Positions 56,364 through 64,000 of a stretch of 64,000 nt of DNA are shown here, piece by piece. The stretch comes from Spinacia oleracea (taxonomy: Eukaryota > Streptophyta > Magnoliopsida > Caryophyllales > Amaranthaceae). Location of the stretch: positions 11,013,747-11,077,746 of the forward strand of contig NC_079488.1 in assembly GCF_020520425.1 (NCBI RefSeq), read 5' to 3'. The notes beneath the pieces were generated by a model, which was not told the DNA's origin, ran no database searches, and saw only the letters and a list, made by a program, of their open reading frames with translations. Every line of letters begins with the position of its first letter. Within the stretch, counting starts at the first letter, position 1. The translations under genes were made by a program, and so were the position numbers.

Positions 56364-56990
56364 TTATGCTGTACCGAACATTCTCTTCATCCGCATTACT
56401 TCCTCATGACTTAGAAGTGTGATTTGCTCAACTATATCAACAGGTAAATTTCCAGCAAACAAAGAGGGAGTAGTGAGTTGTAATGCTGGGTTTGCACCGT
56501 TCAAACTAACAAACGCAGTAGCTGCAGTTCTACCAACATTGATTTGGAAGTGAAGCATTGCTTGTGGAAAGACCATGACATCACCAACTTGTAATCTTTT
56601 ATAGTATGCAGTGTTGTTTGCATCAATAAATCCGGCAATGATTGATCCTTTGGCCAAAATAAGAACTTCTGATGTACGATGGGAGTGTAGTGGGATTACT
56701 CCACCAACGCCAAAGTCTAACCTGGCCATTGAGATGCCTAAACCATTTAAGGCTGGAAATGCATCTGAAAATGCTAGAGTCACATTGTTTCCGAAGACGT
56801 TTGTGATGGTTCTTTCACCACGGAAGCCAGTGTAAAAGAAATCATCAGTTGTGACACTAGCAGGATCTTTACAAGCATATCCTTCAGGGCCCCTAGGGAG
56901 ACTAGGATCTCCGACACAAAAGTCGAGTTCTATGGCATGAGAAAGAGAGGCTAGGAAGCAAAAGACGACGAAAAGTTTAAGATTGTTCAT
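56364..56990 (-). CDS. Germin-like protein (ABP19/ABP20-type cupin), copy 3
   Basis: Intronless 208-residue ORF. The signal peptide differs most (MNNLKLFVVFCFLASLSHA), but cleavage before IELDFC is still expected. His102, His104, Glu108, His147, Cys25 and Cys40 are kept, as are the Asn69 and Asn125 sequons. Motif 2 again has Ala for Gly. Changes relative to copy 1 include Glu36 for Lys, Phe52 for Val, Tyr129 for Phe, Ala156 for Pro and Val184/Val187 in NLPVDIVEQ. Expected to be an apoplastic metal-binding cupin, with no activity inferable. The TATA box is retained, but the upstream W-box palindrome present in copies 1 and 2 is deleted, so its expression may differ. It is the most diverged member of this array. 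Confidence 0.94.
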   Translation of the reverse strand: MNNLKLFVVFCFLASLSHAIELDFCVGDPSLPRGPEGYACKDPASVTTDDFFYTGFRGERTITNVFGNNVTLAFSDAFPALNGLGISMARLDFGVGGVIPLHSHRTSEVLILAKGSIIAGFIDANNTAYYKRLQVGDVMVFPQAMLHFQINVGRTAATAFVSLNGANPALQLTTPSLFAGNLPVDIVEQITLLSHEEVMRMKRMFGTA

Positions 56991-57078
56991 TTTGTAAGTT
57001 ATAGATATAAGTTTGAAAGGGTAGTTGTAGTATTGTGAATTGGTTTCTTGCCTTTTCCTAGCAACATTTGATGCCCCT

Positions 57079-57087
57079 TATATAGAG
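57079..57087 (-). promoter_or_regulatory. TATA box of germin-like copy 3
   Basis: CTCTATATAAGG on the minus strand, about 92 bases before the start codon. Confidence 0.7.
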
Positions 57088-57089
57088 AA

Positions 57090-58005
57090 CTTATAGTACT
57101 AAAATAGGAATGTAGGATGATACTTCGTATTCGTATGCAAAAAAGGACCGAATAACGTGGCTGTTGACTATTTCACTTCTAGAAGTCGAAAATCTTGAAA
57201 CTAAACCAATCATTTTATCATCATTATTCTATTGATTGAAGTCTTTTAAATTAATTATGGATTTTATTGTGAATAAAATGTGGTCAAAGTTTTCATACTA
57301 GATCAGTAGACGTACTCCATAAATATACATCAAATTAAAACTTCAAAGTATTACCTGAATATCTCATCTAATTGGTTAACTATCAGCTAATTCATTAATG
57401 TGTGCTTTGAGAATCTATCTGGTTTTGTAATTTACTGACATTTATTTATTTTTAAACTGTTACGGAATATACGGAGTATTATTATTGTTAATATTGTAAA
57501 GCGATAAATGTGTTAAGTTACTTGTTTAGCCTTACTAGGTTAATTGTAATGTGCTATATATATGTTGGAGATTAATGAGAAGGCCGAGATTTGAGCCGTA
57601 TTTGTCATAAACCCATTTATTAAATTCAGGTCATTTCCCAACTAAAATGTTAGAAAACGTCAAAATTCTTGAAATATTTCTACTCCCCCGTCCTTTTTTA
57701 TTATTTACATTTGGTATCAGAGATTTAAAAACTAATAATTAATGTTGATAAAGATTATTCCTTTTTTATTTAAACAATGTAGATTACATTTATTGATAAT
57801 ATTTTCATTTTTTATACAAATAGGACAATGAAAAAGTGTCGGTGATTTAATATATCAACAAGATTAAGTCCCTTGCCCGCAAGAATATTCAAAAATTATT
57901 ATTTGACATCTTTTAACGGAGTATAAAATATTTAACAGAAATATTTATCCTTTAAACCTAATGCGTAATTAATAAATTTTTGAATGCTCTAATTTAATCA
58001 TCTAA
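57090..58005. other. Intergenic, upstream of germin copy 3
   Basis: The first 250 bases match upstream DNA of copy 1 in patches. A single MITE-like end (CTCCCCCGTCCTTTTTT) is at 57685. Otherwise AT-rich, with no gene seen. Confidence 0.5.
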
Positions 58006-59442
58006 TATGCAATTTCCTACTTACTACGTATTATATATTTCATACGTAGCATGTTTTAATATGATAATTTGACCAAAATATTCTATATGACTAATTAATA
58101 TGTTAGTTTGACAAAAATATTGAGTAAAAATATTTCTATTATTGATATGACGATTTGACTAAAATATCACCAAAATCGTCTAATACTGTCATATTTTATA
58201 ATCCTGTATTTTCTTTTTTCACACTTATACTTCATACATACATAAACAGTTTATATAAAAGGAGAGAGAGAATTAAAAAAAGTAGATATGTTTTTTTAGA
58301 ACAATAATTTTTGGCGGGAAAATGTTGCACCAGAAAGTGACATGTATCTTTTATGGTGTATGTTTAAGTATAATGTAATAAATGGGAAAGTATTAGACGA
58401 TTTAGTTCTCCAATGAATTTGATTGACTAAAGTTATAATCTTTTGCACGGTTTTGGACATAATATTAAGAACATTTATGTTACAATAATGTAAAAGAAAT
58501 ATTCTAAACGTAAAAATCAAAATGGGACATATAAAACCAAATATGTACATAATTCTACCTCCGTTTGATTAAGTTCTTTACGCTTTGAAAAATGTGTCCA
58601 ACAATAAAAACTTTGACCATAAATTCTCACTATTATATCAATAAAAAATTATCATGAGATATCTTGTTAGATTCGTCTCGAAATGTATTTTATGAATATC
58701 AATTTTTTATAATTGTTTGCCTTGCAAAATTGAATATATTAACGGTCAAACATTGCATCAGAGTCCGTGCAAATAGTAAGTGTAAATATCTTTTTAAAAC
58801 GAAAGTTGTATAAAAAAAGGGCGGATGAAATATTTTTTAAATTATTTTTTCAATCTACCGTTTACGTAATTTTTGTTTATTCCATATCCAAGGCCATCAT
58901 TTTTTTTCTAATCGATGACCAAAGCCTTCACCGAGCAATCCGTGGATTATGGACCGTGGTGCACATAGAGTATGATGTACCAAAAGAACATATGTGCATA
59001 CGCAAAAGAACATGACACTACGGCGAAAGAAATGCGATATAATATTTCACTTTTTTGTTATAAAAATAATATATTATTTTACTATTTATTATATACTAGA
59101 TGTTCTTTTCTCGTAACCAGATGTTCTTTCAATTATATACTAATGTTCTTAAGGTGTACCATGCTTTATGTGCACCATGGTTCACCTTCTAAATTGCGCT
59201 TCACCGAGTTTGGAAGTACTATATATAAATCTATAATGTCTATTGTGAATAATTGTATTGATTGTTATTAAATGAGCCCTCATAATTTGAATGGGGGTCC
59301 TTCAAAGATAGAAAAAATGAATGGGGTAGTGTATACTATACCTTGGGTGTTTATGAAAAAGTCAAACCACCGACAAGTTTAATACTTGTATTAATTTAAA
59401 CAATGTGAACGCATACATAAGTTTTATTTCACGCACCACATC
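58006..59442. repeat. Segmental duplication, copy B (germin-array flank)
   Basis: Matches 4797-6250 nearly throughout, with a short deletion near 59095. It ends sharply at CACGCACCACAT (59442), where the reverse transcriptase-bearing insertion starts. Includes both older MITEs. Confidence 0.92.
58942..59185. mobile_element. MITE with long inverted repeats, copy B
   Basis: Same element as 5736-5996; ends GTGGATTATGG and CCATGGTTCAC, with the short internal deletion. Confidence 0.65.
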
Positions 59443-59778
59443 ATAGGGTAAGTTTAGGGGTTTTTAAAATGACGCTGGCGTTTTTTTAAAAACGCATGTA
59501 TTTAGTGTAGAAAAATATAATTTTGCCATTCTAATATTCTCCTCCTCCAACAATAATAAAATAAAAATTAATAATAACAATAAAAAAAATCCTTATAATT
59601 TTTTTTTTTTAAATAACAATAATACTAATAATAATAATAATATTGTATAGTATACACAGATTATATAGTATAATATTGTATAGTATAATAATAATAATAC
59701 TAATAACAGTTTGACACAGATTATGGAGTATTATCATATTGTAAAATAAATAATTTATTGTTTATTTTTAAAATTTCA

Positions 59779-59819
<41 letters not shown>
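59779..59819. repeat. (ATT)n microsatellite
   Basis: About 13 ATT units, downstream of the RT stop codon. Confidence 0.95.
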
Positions 59820-59820
<1 letters not shown>

Positions 59821-59977
59821 ACGTTACAAGCTTAACAAGCTATAAAGATCAAGTGAACTACAAGAAGTTGGAGGGGAGCCGAGATACAATCTGGGCCCCC
59901 ACTCCTCTAGCTATGGCGAACCCGATCCTGCTGAAAATGTGGGCAGCTGCCCGTGCCCCAATATCCTGAGCCCTGGA

Positions 59978-62884
59978 TTACGCCTGAACCCGCTTCAGCA
60001 AAGAAACAGCCCCTTTCTCTAATTCCCCAAAAGAAGAGAAGGAAAAAGGAAAGAAACCGTAACCCAAAGCCCTACAACGTGCCGCATACTTATCCTGCTT
60101 CCGCTGAGCTGCAACCGCCACAACCCGACCCGGAATGAAGCCTGACAACCCAGATTGCGTCATAGGGGAAGACCCAGTCAAGTCAACACACACATCTAGA
60201 CCGCCATCCCATGAGTAAAGCAATATATCTGCAGGACGAAGAGCTCCATCGCTCTCACTAGTCAGCCCAACATCAACCTCCTTGCGAGCAGAAATCCCCG
60301 ACCGATAGCAAATATCCAAAAGGGTATCACGAACAACATTATGACGATGTTTGATACCCACAATCCCAGCACGAGACACGGCATGATCCCCATAAATGTC
60401 CCCGTCGAAAACCCGAGAGCAAGCAGAGCACGGCGTCGAATCAGAGAACAACGGAATACCCAACCGATAGCAAAGAACCGAACGATAAGTCTTACCGTTC
60501 ATAGTCTGGCCTAACCCCGAGATGGGGACTGCCCGCAACCAAGCTGAGGAGTGATCCCCCTGCTGAGATTTCCATAGGGCAACAAGACGTGAAGATAAGG
60601 AGTAGGCGGATTCCGCATCAGCAATAACCTTCGTGAAATATATGTCTGCCAATTTCTTCATGAGTCTGGGGGCAGCGATCTCACTAGGGCTACGCATAAG
60701 GTCGGTCTCCACGGTCCTGTTGAAAAGACCAAGAGCATCATCAAAGGCCGGTCCCGGACCTTCAACACCTGAAAGCCGAAGAAGCGAATCCTGCAAACCA
60801 GAAGACTGCAAACGGGATGCAAGAAAAGCATAATGCCGAACATCACCAGCTGAATAAACACCCAATCCTCCATAAGAATAAGGCAAGGTGGCAAGGCGCC
60901 ATTGCCAGTCACCGAACCCAGGTCCCGAAGCAACCACGATGCGCTCTAAAGAAGCCCGCAGAGCCACATCAAAAGATAATTGGGCCGCTTCGAAAAGATG
61001 AGGCGGACAAGTGCGCATAGCAAAGTAGAGTTTAGAAACTCCAGTACACGCACGAAGAAGCAACAACTCACACTGGGGATCATTAAGCTTGGCTACAGCA
61101 TCCATCAACACAACAGTCTTCGACACACGCTGCGAAACAACCTCCTTACAAAAAGAAGAATCCGTACTGACTGGGCCACCAAGCAACTTAACACCAAGCT
61201 CAGGACGAGCAATATCCGTAGGAAAGACACCCTCTAGACGACAGCGTGGATCCTCCGAAGGCCAGAAAACCTCCGTCTTCCCAACATTAACATGGAGACC
61301 TAAACGAGGCCCCTCCTCCAAAATCAACTCCAAGACCTGCCCAACCACCAAAGTGTCACCAACAATAGTGCCATCGTCCAAGTACCATGCCTGAAGAGAT
61401 AGATCAAATGAGTCTCGAATTCGACACACCAATGGATGTAGAACCAGAGAAAAAAGCAAAGGGCCGAGAGGATCCCCTTGCTGCACACCCTGACAAGACC
61501 ACAAGGTATGCTCCCCATAATACAGCCGCGCTGGAGAAGAGTAGCAGAATTCAACCCAACGCGAAAGAGCAGGACAATGGAGCCGAACCTCACGCAACAA
61601 AGCCGATCGATCAACTAAATTGAAAGCATTCTGAAAATCCACCAATAACATAGATAGGCCAACATCGGCCCCACGAGCCTCAACCAACCGATTGACAGCA
61701 TGGAGAATGGCCTCACCACCTGCTGGAACCCCAACACCAAACTGCAGACCTCCAAAGTAGTTTCCTAAACGCGGACCAATCAAAGCAGCCCCGACCTTAG
61801 AAACAAGGCGCCTCCAAATAGTACCCACCGCAATAGGCCGAACACCCCCACCAGGCTTAACCAATGGCGTAAGAGGAGCACTAGCAATGTATCCTCCAAG
61901 CTCAGCGGGACACTTCCCAGCAAGAAAGAGATTAACTACCTGAGTGATAGCATCCACCAACTCATCAGAAACAGCTACAGCAGCACCACCCAAGCAATCC
62001 AAAAGGTGCTGAGCACGCAAGCCATCTCTACCGCACGAAGTACCACGCGGAAAGCCCATAATCTGCTCCACAACAACAACGGAGGAAGCAGAAAGGTGAT
62101 GATCAACAGGGTTATCCGGTAAGGTAGGGACCGGAACGGAAGGGTGCTTTGCTTGTAAATCTGCAAGAGTAGCATCATCGTAAGGGGCAAGACCTGAGGA
62201 AGAAAGAACCCTAACGGCAGCAGTGTAGTGACCGTCAGAAATCTTTCTCTTGCATTGCTTAATATTACGCTCCGCCAAATCATGGTCATCGTCAACATCC
62301 AATAGAGAGGGAGACACGCTAGCCAATGTGTCTATGACAAGTTGCTCAGAACCGCCAGGCACACCCCAAGAACGAATAGCAGAGGTGATACACTCCTCCT
62401 GTTGCCGCCGCCTAACACCGGAGGAACACTCACGATTACTTCGTGGAGAAAAAGTCTTGAGGACACAAAGAGGTAACACGAGCAACTGAACCCAACAAGC
62501 GATGTCATCTGGTCTGCAAATCACCTTATCAAGCGCCCCTTTCAGAACTCGCGAAAAACCCAAACGACATTTGGGAGGGATGGATTTCACAGAACGCAAC
62601 CGCTTAGACCATAAAGTGTCCAGAAGAGCAACATCAAAAGAAAAATATTGTTCTCGAGGCGCATCAGAAGTAGACAGCTCGGAAGCAGGAGCTTGAGGTT
62701 TTTGAATACCGTAGAGAGTAAAACGAATAGTACCATCCCCAGAATTAGGTGGGTCCACAAAAACCGTACTAGAACCACTGCCATGCCGACACCTAATACG
62801 ATGAGTATGCGTCTTGAAACAATCTCCACATAACCAAATTCCCATACGACGAAAGGTAACCTCAGCCGAAGTAAAAACCTGCAA
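59978..62884 (-). CDS. Reverse transcriptase with CCHC-like finger and restriction-like endonuclease-type C-terminus
   Basis: An open frame of 968 codons (first sense codon TTG; no ATG fits the true start, see the neighbouring exon). A Cys/His cluster (C19-x2-C22-x3-H26, C32, H34) comes first. The RT has SCGRDGLRAQHLL, RPIAVGTIWRRLVSK, VDFQNAFN (Asp416), GVQQGDPLGPLLF and YLDD at 61373-61384 (Asp503, Asp504), so the catalytic triad looks intact. Near the end C819-x2-C822-x11-H834 resembles the CCHC finger of R2-type elements, with Arg838 where the fourth ligand might be. A KHRHNVVRD stretch and R-P-A-D886 with D901 fit a PD-(D/E)xK nuclease, but the usual Lys is Thr903. Such proteins nick a DNA target and copy RNA onto it. 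It could also be a domesticated gene. Lineage placement is inference from motif order. Confidence 0.75.
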   Translation of the reverse strand: MQVFTSAEVTFRRMGIWLCGDCFKTHTHRIRCRHGSGSSTVFVDPPNSGDGTIRFTLYGIQKPQAPASELSTSDAPREQYFSFDVALLDTLWSKRLRSVKSIPPKCRLGFSRVLKGALDKVICRPDDIACWVQLLVLPLCVLKTFSPRSNRECSSGVRRRQQEECITSAIRSWGVPGGSEQLVIDTLASVSPSLLDVDDDHDLAERNIKQCKRKISDGHYTAAVRVLSSSGLAPYDDATLADLQAKHPSVPVPTLPDNPVDHHLSASSVVVVEQIMGFPRGTSCGRDGLRAQHLLDCLGGAAVAVSDELVDAITQVVNLFLAGKCPAELGGYIASAPLTPLVKPGGGVRPIAVGTIWRRLVSKVGAALIGPRLGNYFGGLQFGVGVPAGGEAILHAVNRLVEARGADVGLSMLLVDFQNAFNLVDRSALLREVRLHCPALSRWVEFCYSSPARLYYGEHTLWSCQGVQQGDPLGPLLFSLVLHPLVCRIRDSFDLSLQAWYLDDGTIVGDTLVVGQVLELILEEGPRLGLHVNVGKTEVFWPSEDPRCRLEGVFPTDIARPELGVKLLGGPVSTDSSFCKEVVSQRVSKTVVLMDAVAKLNDPQCELLLLRACTGVSKLYFAMRTCPPHLFEAAQLSFDVALRASLERIVVASGPGFGDWQWRLATLPYSYGGLGVYSAGDVRHYAFLASRLQSSGLQDSLLRLSGVEGPGPAFDDALGLFNRTVETDLMRSPSEIAAPRLMKKLADIYFTKVIADAESAYSLSSRLVALWKSQQGDHSSAWLRAVPISGLGQTMNGKTYRSVLCYRLGIPLFSDSTPCSACSRVFDGDIYGDHAVSRAGIVGIKHRHNVVRDTLLDICYRSGISARKEVDVGLTSESDGALRPADILLYSWDGGLDVCVDLTGSSPMTQSGLSGFIPGRVVAVAAQRKQDKYAARCRALGYGFFPFSFSSFGELEKGAVSLLKRVQA

Positions 62885-62899
62885 ATTGGTAGTTAGTGA

Positions 62900-63049
62900 C
62901 TAACGGGTTACATCCCGCACATCAGAGCAACAATGACGATCCCGTAAGTGAGTGATCAGAGAACTCCTTACCAAACCACGCCCACCGCCATCCTGGCACC
63001 CGCTAAGACCCACAAAAGGGCAATGAAACTTCTCCACGGAAGCCTCCAT
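62900..63049 (-). CDS. N-terminal C2H2 zinc-finger segment of the same reverse transcriptase, ended by an in-frame TAG
   Basis: ATG at 63049 opens 49 codons with CPF...C...LITHLRDRHC, a C2H2 zinc-finger pattern, ending at TAG 62900-62902. It is in the same reading frame as the 968-codon ORF, only 15 bases upstream of its first TTG. A strong splice donor (TTG|GTAAGG at 62972/62971) and an acceptor with branch-like CTAAC (TTTGCAG|GTT at 62879/62878) would remove 93 bases including the TAG and join the frames in phase 0, though this also removes the second half of the finger. Alternatives are a nonsense mutation or readthrough. N-terminal fingers in R2-type proteins bind the DNA target. Confidence 0.55.
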   Translation of the reverse strand: MEASVEKFHCPFVGLSGCQDGGGRGLVRSSLITHLRDRHCCSDVRDVTR

Positions 63050-63059
63050 ATCAAAGCAC

Positions 63060-63843
63060 TTCAACAGCACCACCAACACCAAACGCACACTTGATAACCT
63101 CAACACACACGCAAACAATAACAACACCAAAGAGCAACAACTCAAGCTGCCCAAACTCCAAACTCCAAGACAAACACCAAACTCCAAGACAAACACCAAT
63201 CTCCAAAACAAACGCACAACAACAATGCAATAATCTGACCAAATCACCAATCACCAAACGCACAACAACAATGCAATATTCTGACCAAATCACCAAACTC
63301 CAAGACAAACACCAATCTCCAAGACAAACACCAATCACCAAACTGGACGTACGAACTTGAAATCACTGAACTGAACCCCGAACAGGAACTGAAATTACGA
63401 ACTGAACCAACCTGATCAGAACCTGAACTGCCAAACTGAACGCAAACTGAACACCAAACTGAACACCAAATTACGAACACCAAACTGAACGCAAGAACCT
63501 GAAACGAACTCCCGAACTGCCAGGAACCGGAAAAGACCACGCAACACTGCCGGAAACCGCGCCGTAACTGCCTGAAGACTGCCCCGAAATCCCGACGCCT
63601 GAAAAGCCCCCGCAAACCGCCTGAAAACTGCTTCAAAACCGCCTGAGAACTTCCTGAATACGACGCCAAAATCGCCAGAAAATTGCACCTAAACTACCGC
63701 TTGAATCCGCCGAAACCGCCTGAAACCGCCACCTGAAACCGCCTCGAAATGCCGCTCGGAATCACCTTCAACGGCCGTATAATTCACCGGAATATGGGAG
63801 CTGCCCTAATCTCCATAATCGCCATAATTTGAGAGAAGAAGCG
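63060..63843 (-). promoter_or_regulatory. Leader region upstream of the reverse transcriptase ORF
   Basis: On the minus strand a G/T-rich stretch follows a CTTCTTCTCTC pyrimidine patch. It has degenerate repeats of CAGGCGGTTTT (63580-63740) and TTGGTGTTTGTCTTGGAGTT (63140-63340). No conserved protein is encoded; the ORFs on it are repeat translations. It may hold an untranslated leader and internal promoter, by analogy with non-LTR elements. Confidence 0.4.
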
Positions 63844-64000
63844 ATTATTATTATTAATATTATTATTATTATTATTATTATGGGATATAATTTTATAAAG
63901 GTAAAATCGACTTTTCATATAAAAAACGCGGGCGATATTAGCGTATGCGGGCGTCGAATAGCGATACACTAATTTTATACTAAAAATTATACTTCTCGTA

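Larger units (their letters stand above)
59443..64000 (-). mobile_element. Insertion carrying a reverse transcriptase of R2-like design, open to the right edge
   Basis: The left edge is set by the end of homology to copy A at 59442. It contains AT-rich DNA, an (ATT)n tract (59779-59819), the RT ORF on the minus strand, a G/T-rich leader with repeated CAGGCGGTTT-like words (63060-63760, minus strand), another (ATT)n tract (63844-63881) and GCG-rich DNA at 63925-63965. The right boundary is outside the window. No poly(A) or LTR was seen. Confidence 0.6.

Noticed and set aside
58767-59271. Short ORFs in the duplicated flank
   Set aside because: AT-rich, not kept in frame in the other copy at 5560-6080; they lie in MITEs.
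62250-62489. Plus-strand ORFs under the reverse transcriptase frame
   Set aside because: Antisense shadows of the 968-codon ORF; they break up and lack any recognisable motif.
63091-63360. Thr/Gln-rich plus-strand ORF
   Set aside because: Translation of an AC-rich tandem repeat in the leader of the RT element.

Overview
The window is plant nuclear DNA with very few host genes and many nested transposons. Evidence for a flowering plant: intronless germin-like (cupin) genes with secretory signal peptides, an L1-type LINE with a DUF4283-type ORF1, Ty1/copia and Ty3/gypsy elements primed by plant-type sites, CACTA, hAT and Stowaway-like MITEs, tRNA-derived SINEs and an Ogre/Tat-like primer-binding site. 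The species cannot be fixed from sequence alone; a eudicot is likely, and Caryophyllales is only a guess.

Layout. 1-4621: degenerate LINE. 4622-4796: Helitron-type terminus. 4797-7278: flank shared with two other parts of the window, carrying a hAT-type MITE and a SINE. 7279-12215: copia element with intact RT/RNase H and a hAT-type element inside its 5' LTR. 12216-14640: a truncated and a complete germin-like gene, made by a 798-bp tandem duplication that also copied the end of the LTR. 14648-15592: CACTA and Stowaway-like MITEs. 15722-34905: nested stack consisting of a TIR-bearing repeat element, a minus-strand copia inside it, and inside that a 2.9-kb solo LTR and a 10.1-kb degenerate copia. 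34906-37479: AT-rich DNA, two long TA arrays with Helitron-like ends, and a SINE. 37480-40621: young non-autonomous gypsy-like element whose interior is mostly tandem repeats. 40622-42640: flank and second complete germin-like gene. 42896-44235: MITEs. 44414-55511: 11.1-kb non-coding Ogre/Tat-like element, minus strand. 56364-57090: third complete germin-like gene. 58006-59442: second copy of the flank seen at 4797-6250. 59443-64000: an insertion carrying a 968-codon reverse transcriptase ORF with zinc fingers and a restriction-like endonuclease-type C-terminus.

How it fits together. The host content is a tandem germin-like array (three complete genes and one fragment, all on the minus strand) whose repeat units were pushed apart by transposons. 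Empty versus filled sites in the duplicated flanks give exact boundaries and target-site duplications for many insertions. The flank at 58006-59442 implies that the array continues to the right. The most unusual item is the reverse transcriptase ORF near the right edge: its architecture resembles R2-type (RLE) non-LTR elements rather than the L1 and RTE LINEs usual in plants.
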